64,000 nt of DNA. It comes from Symsagittifera roscoffensis. Its lineage: Eukaryota > Xenacoelomorpha > Acoela > Convolutidae. Below the pieces are notes generated by a model. It had not been told where the DNA came from. It made no database searches and saw only the letters and a list, made by a program, of their open reading frames with translations. This document shows positions 59,893-64,000 of this stretch, piece after piece. The position numbers and the translations under genes are program-made. Position 1 is the first letter of the stretch. Every line of letters starts with the position of its first letter. The stretch is from NCBI RefSeq assembly GCF_963678635.1, contig NC_087064.1, positions 27,382,189 through 27,446,188 on the forward strand, written 5' to 3'.

Positions 59893-61041
59893 TCGCAAGC
59901 GTGCCGAGCGGAAATAGAAATGTTGCTCGAATACGATATATTAGAACCCTCGAAATCACCTTGGGCTTGCGGGGTAGTCATGGCCAAGAAGAAGGGGGGA
60001 AGTTTAGGTTCTGTTGCGACTTTCGTTACCTGAACGCAGTGATAATAAAAAATGCATACCCAATACCGCGAATAGACGAGAGCCTCTCGAAACTTGGTGA
60101 CGCCAAGTTCTTCACCACACTGGACTTGGGTTCTTTTTTCTGACAGGTATCTCTGCGGAAAAAGGACAGAGAAAAGACCGGATTCGCATATGAATTGGGG
60201 TTTTACCAGTGGACGCGGATGCCCTTTGGCTTGTGCAACGCAACGGTGACTTTTCAAAGACTGTTGGCTCAGGCTTTGACCAGAGTAACGAAGTACAGGA
60301 ACCTTTGATGGGTTATGTGGATGACGTGGACATAGCAACACCCACCTTGGACACCTTGGAAGACCACATTGATCGGCTCGATGAGGTCTTTGGTTGCATA
60401 AAAAGAGCAGGCTTGAAATGCAAACCATCAAAATGTGAAGTCCTTAGCGATTCAATCAAGTATCTGGGAAGAACAGGCATGGCGTAAGACCGGACACGGA
60501 AGCAGTGGAGGCTGTGTTGACATGAAAGGCTCCCAGAACGGACACACAACGCATGAGCTTCCAAGGGTGTGCCATTTATTACCATGAGTTCATAAAAGGA
60601 TACACAGACAAGGTGTATCCCATGCAAAAACTGATGCGCAACAAAGGAAAGAAGTTCGAATGGAACGAGGAAGCTCAAGCTGCCTTCGAGAACATGAAGA
60701 GGGAACTGTGCGAAGCGCCAGTGGTGGGCATGCCTACAAAGATGGGCATGTTTATTCTTGACACAGATGCATCAGTAGTAGCCATCTCAGGAATACTGCA
60801 TCAAGAGAAGGAGTGGAAGGGGCGAACAGTTCTCCGTCCCATCGCATATAGCAGTAAAGTGTTGAGTGACTCTGAAATGAAATATGGTGCATCAAAGGCA
60901 GAAAGGTTTGCAGTGGTCACATTCGTGGAGAAAAACCGCGCATACTTGAGGAGCGCTCCCTTTAAGTTACGCGTGGACAATAGAGCGTTATATAGTTCAA
61001 GACGTACTCGATGGACCAGAGCTATATTGGTCGGTGGATAG
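59893..61041 (+). pseudogene. RT and RNase H of the plus-strand element (several frames)
   Basis: RT motif A region 'DAKFFTTLDLGSFF' (59901-60143, cut by TGA), then 'YVDDVDIATPTLDTLEDHID' (60209-60487), then RNase H 'FILDTDASVVAISGILHQEK' and 'KYGASKAERFAVVTFVEKN' (60553-61041). At least three frameshifts or stops. The two catalytic Asp of YVDD are kept; RNase H has Arg in place of Met next to the Glu ('KAERF'). Confidence 0.75.
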
Positions 61042-62201
61042 TCAGATAAGACGGCTACCACATGATAATCGAGCACAGGATGCGTGACAATCACCAGAAT
61101 GCTGACAGCCTCAGCAAGAAGACTGAGTTTTATTAAAGTTTAGAACAGAAACAAACCAATCAGGCGGAAATCAAGGAAGGGTTCTCATTTCTGAACAAGG
61201 AAACTTATGAGGGGCTTCCCTTGACGAGATGGTTGGACAAATCTGGACATCAGATTCCGGGACACTCCGAGTTACCGGTGAAAAAGACAGCGGAAATTAA
61301 GATTTTATCAAAGAAGGACCCGGTGCCTTTGGATCTGTTGCTACGTTCGAACCTGGTCCAACAGGAACTCTCTCGTATGAACATAAACAGCCTCTCATTG
61401 CTGGATAAAACGGTGCAGGTCACTCCGCAAGTGATGCGGATGCTGGGTGAAAGGTTGGAGAGAGAAGTGACTAGAGGTGACCCCGAGTGAGTAGCAGCCA
61501 TGGTATCGCTAACAGTCAGTGAGAAAATAAAGATAGAGCCATCAAGACGTCAACACACGGAAAATTAAAGGAATTGTAGGACAATAGTTCAGCAACTAGT
61601 ATCATCGATGCCCCAAAACGCCTTGACAAGTACATCCTACAAACGAAAAGAACAGGTGAAAGGAACACAAAGGAAAATCGTCACCTTTGAGGATCAAGAT
61701 CAGTAGGGCGAAGAGGTTGGAAAAAACATGGGGCTAGAAAATTTGTCCGGGGAGAAGGAAGTTGATGGGAATAAGCAAGTTTAGCAACAAGACCCGTGAC
61801 AAGAAAGTTTGTCCGGGGAGTCAGGTGTAGAGGAAAATGTTCAATGTGAGGAGCAAGACCTGAGGGATAAAAGTTTGTCCGGGGAGTTCAGATGGATGAG
61901 CAGAGCGCATAAAACTGATCCCGAAGAAGGAACATGCTCAGTGACAGATTCTTCCGTTGATGACGACTCGAGGAATTCAGGAATTGACACTTACTCAGAC
62001 AGGAACTCGAGCACAGGATCGGAATTGTCAGACCTAGCGATCCACATGTTGCTAGTGGAGACTCGATCAAGAGACCTGGACAGAGAGGTATATCAAGACC
62101 CTGACAGTGATCGCTACTTGGTACCCAGCGAAACAGTCACTGACAAGGCAGCGGATGATCCAGAAACAATAGCGGTATCGAAACGATCGATGAGTTTGTA
62201 G
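61042..62201 (+). pseudogene. RNase H end and acidic linker of the plus-strand element
   Basis: 'NQNADSLSKKTEF'-type sequence ends RNase H near 61,130 (readable as 'NADSLSKKTEFY'). The linker is in pieces (61221-61490, 61809-62201). A 'TTTGTCCGGGGAG' word coding Leu-Ser-Gly-Glu occurs three times, about 64 bp apart (61,743, 61,808 and 61,871), matching the single 'ENLSGE' in the giant element. Confidence 0.6.
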
Positions 62202-62492
62202 CCGCAGAAAGAATTAGTCAGGACTGATCATCAGCCCTTCAGGCAAGAGACAGAACCATTGGCGAAACTTTGATGCGTGAAGATGGAAGATGACACGCAT
62301 CAGCCCGATGAAAGGAATAGTCAATCGAGGGTGATGAAGACGTACTTGAAGGCGAGATACAGACTCTCAGACCTACTAAGAGCACAAATAAATGACCGCA
62401 TGACGAGTAAGTTGTAAAGGTGGATCGAAAATCGAACACCAGACAAAGGTGAACTGGAGGAAGACAGTTACAGTTTTCTGAGACAGTACTTT
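62202..62492 (+). other. decayed linker-integrase junction
   Basis: No frame over 290 bp. Readable words ('MKTYLKARYRLSDLLRAQIN'-like, 62,335-62,395) suggest continuation of the pre-integrase region. Confidence 0.35.
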
Positions 62493-63122
62493 ATGCAAAA
62501 AGAGGGAAGGTTATTTCTGAACAAGGACGGGATCATGGCTTGTAAGAGAAGAGAAGAAGACAAAGTCCTGTACAAATATTACGCGATAATGTTGCCGCAA
62601 CTCTATCAGAGAGAGTTTTTATTCAAGTCGCATAATCAGATGGGCCATCAGGTAATTGACAAAGTATACCAGAGGATTCTGAAGCGCTTTGAGTGGCCTG
62701 GGATGAAGAAGGCATGCGAGAAATGGGTAACAGCATGTCTGTCATGCCAACAGGTCAAGAGTCCAGGGAAAGTGCTATTTCCTTTGCAGTCGATCGAGTA
62801 ATCTGAATTCAACGAGGTGGTGCATATTGACCACCAGCAAATATGTATGACAGACAGTGGCTATAATCAAGTCTTGGTCATGATAGACCACTTCACGAAG
62901 TATGCAGGGGCCGTCCCCTGCATAACTGCCTCAGCAGAAGAGACATGCGATCATCTAATCAAAACGTGGATAGCGAGACATGGTTGTTCGATGACGTTTC
63001 AATCGGAAAACGGAACAGCTTTCGTGGGAGAACTTACGAATGAGCTGATGAGATGCTCAGAGGTGGCTCAAGCTCACTCCACGACATACCATCCCCAGAC
63101 GAATGGCTTCAACAAGAACTAA
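62493..63122 (+). pseudogene. integrase of the plus-strand element (inactivated)
   Basis: Frame 62493-62801 keeps the HHCC motif ('FKSHNQMGHQVIDK', 'VTACLSCQQVK'); a TAA replaces Ser after 'QSIE'. Frame 62817-63122 has 'VHIDHQQICMTDSG' (first Asp) but 'FQSENGTAFVG' with Glu in place of the second catalytic Asp. After 'YHPQTNG' it jumps straight to 'QQELNDLCRRN', so about 270 bp including the catalytic Glu are deleted. Confidence 0.8.
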
Positions 63123-64000
63123 ACGACTTGTGTAGACGGAACACTCAGCAGGCACAGGCAAGGCAGAGGAAAATGATATTAAAAAGCAGCTGGTGCGAAA
63201 GCTTACTCGGTAGGAGACTACGTATGGTTATTTCAAAACGTTATACACAGAAATGAACGAAAAAGCTCTTGAAGAAGTGAAGGGGAACCCTTCATGATTA
63301 CGGAAGTGCACCAGGAGGGACGTTTTTACAGACTGAGTACTGGCCGAGCCGCTCACTACGAAAATACTAGACCACACAACCCATCTACGGAAGACTGGTG
63401 TATACCTGCAGACATGGAAGAGAAGGATTATCTGATGATGGACCCTGCCTGCGAGGTCAATGAGAAGGGCACCAGGGGAAAGAATGATGGGAATGAGGTC
63501 GTAGAGGAAGGATCAAGTCGACCACTGGACCAGGATCCCAATGAGGTGATTGAAGCAGATGAAGAAATCTTACCCTAAGCAGAAGAGGACTCCGAACAGA
63601 TGGAGGTCCCCAAGAATTTGGAACCAGATCTTCGGTTTACGAAACAGACTCGACAGAGTGACAGGACAAGACTCGCGGAGAAATACAATCCTTACGAAGA
63701 TGACTTCGTAGTGGACAGAATAGATCTGAAGAAGATAGTGGAAGAATTGGTAGGTCTAGAAAAAATAACTGTGTCACAAGACATCGATGTAGTCGACGAC
63801 CGCGACGAGGAGTGGATCGATGATCGGTCTAAGCCCGAGGTAGAATTCGACGACGAGCTACAGCAATCTTACGAACAAGACTTGGCGAATCTGCGTGTCT
63901 TCGAATGGCTGAACGAAATGACGTCCAACCTAAAGGAGACCAGTGTCACGATTCAAGATGTAGACCGTCAGAGCATGAAATACAAAAAAACCGAAAGGGA
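63123..64000 (+). pseudogene. integrase C-terminal tail, running off the window
   Basis: 'MITEVHQEGRFYRLSTGR' (63294-63578) is the GPY/F-like module; an acidic extension continues in the same register past a TAA at 63576-63578 ('YNPYEDDFVVDRIDLKKI' around 63,685) to the end. Whether a macro domain and accessory module follow, as in the giant element, cannot be seen. Confidence 0.65.

Larger units (their letters stand above)
51959..64000 (+). mobile_element. plus-strand Ty3-like element (unit 2 plus original 3' part)
   Basis: LTR through the integrase tail, interrupted by many stops and frameshifts and open at the window edge. Leader plus gag-pol alone exceed 12 kb, so this family may also be unusually large. 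Confidence 0.8.

Overview
The window is animal (metazoan) nuclear DNA. It holds three intron-containing housekeeping genes on the minus strand in AT-rich sequence (LTO1, a CPT1-type carnitine palmitoyltransferase and SSR3), followed by about 50 kb of nested retroelements. All three genes have GT-AG introns whose phases fit exactly. The phylum cannot be fixed from the sequence.

Layout. 1-13.9 kb: host genes separated by short dispersed repeats (a ~450 bp family in five copies, a fold-back region, tRNA-like repeats). 13.97-14.81 kb and 38.59-41.97 kb (+): two halves of one decayed LINE whose combined order is SGNH esterase, PHD finger, reverse transcriptase, zinc knuckle, restriction-like endonuclease. 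14.81-38.59 kb (-): a giant Ty3/gypsy-like LTR retrotransposon of about 23.8 kb that splits the LINE with a 5 bp target duplication (GTAAC). 40.58-59.12 kb: a tandem duplication (units of 9.7 and 8.8 kb) carrying the LINE 3' end plus the 5' half of a second, related LTR family on the plus strand. 59.1-64 kb: the rest of that plus-strand element (RT, RNase H, broken integrase), which runs off the window.

The giant element reads leader, ORF-A, gag, pol (RT, RNase H), acidic linker, integrase, integrase tail, macro-like domain, a ~430 bp gap, and then an accessory module of about 9 kb. That module has at least seven reading frames on the same strand: a 140-146 aa ORF, a coiled-coil protein with two SGNH-hydrolase-like domains, a 488 aa protein, 353 aa and 296 aa charged proteins, a 416 aa Cys-containing protein and a 259 aa basic protein. 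I recognise no envelope gene and no function for most of these. A Ty3-like element with this accessory block is the most unusual content here.

The sequenced copy is damaged. The aspartic-protease active-site segment is deleted, a recent internal duplication makes an in-frame gag-RT-gag chimera, and several reading frames are cut by single stop codons or by one-base shifts at homopolymers. Both LTRs are followed by the same 26 bp of LINE sequence, so the left end is rearranged and is not a simple 3' end. LTR near-identity should therefore not be used to date the insertion. Repeat borders and all similarity statements were read by eye.
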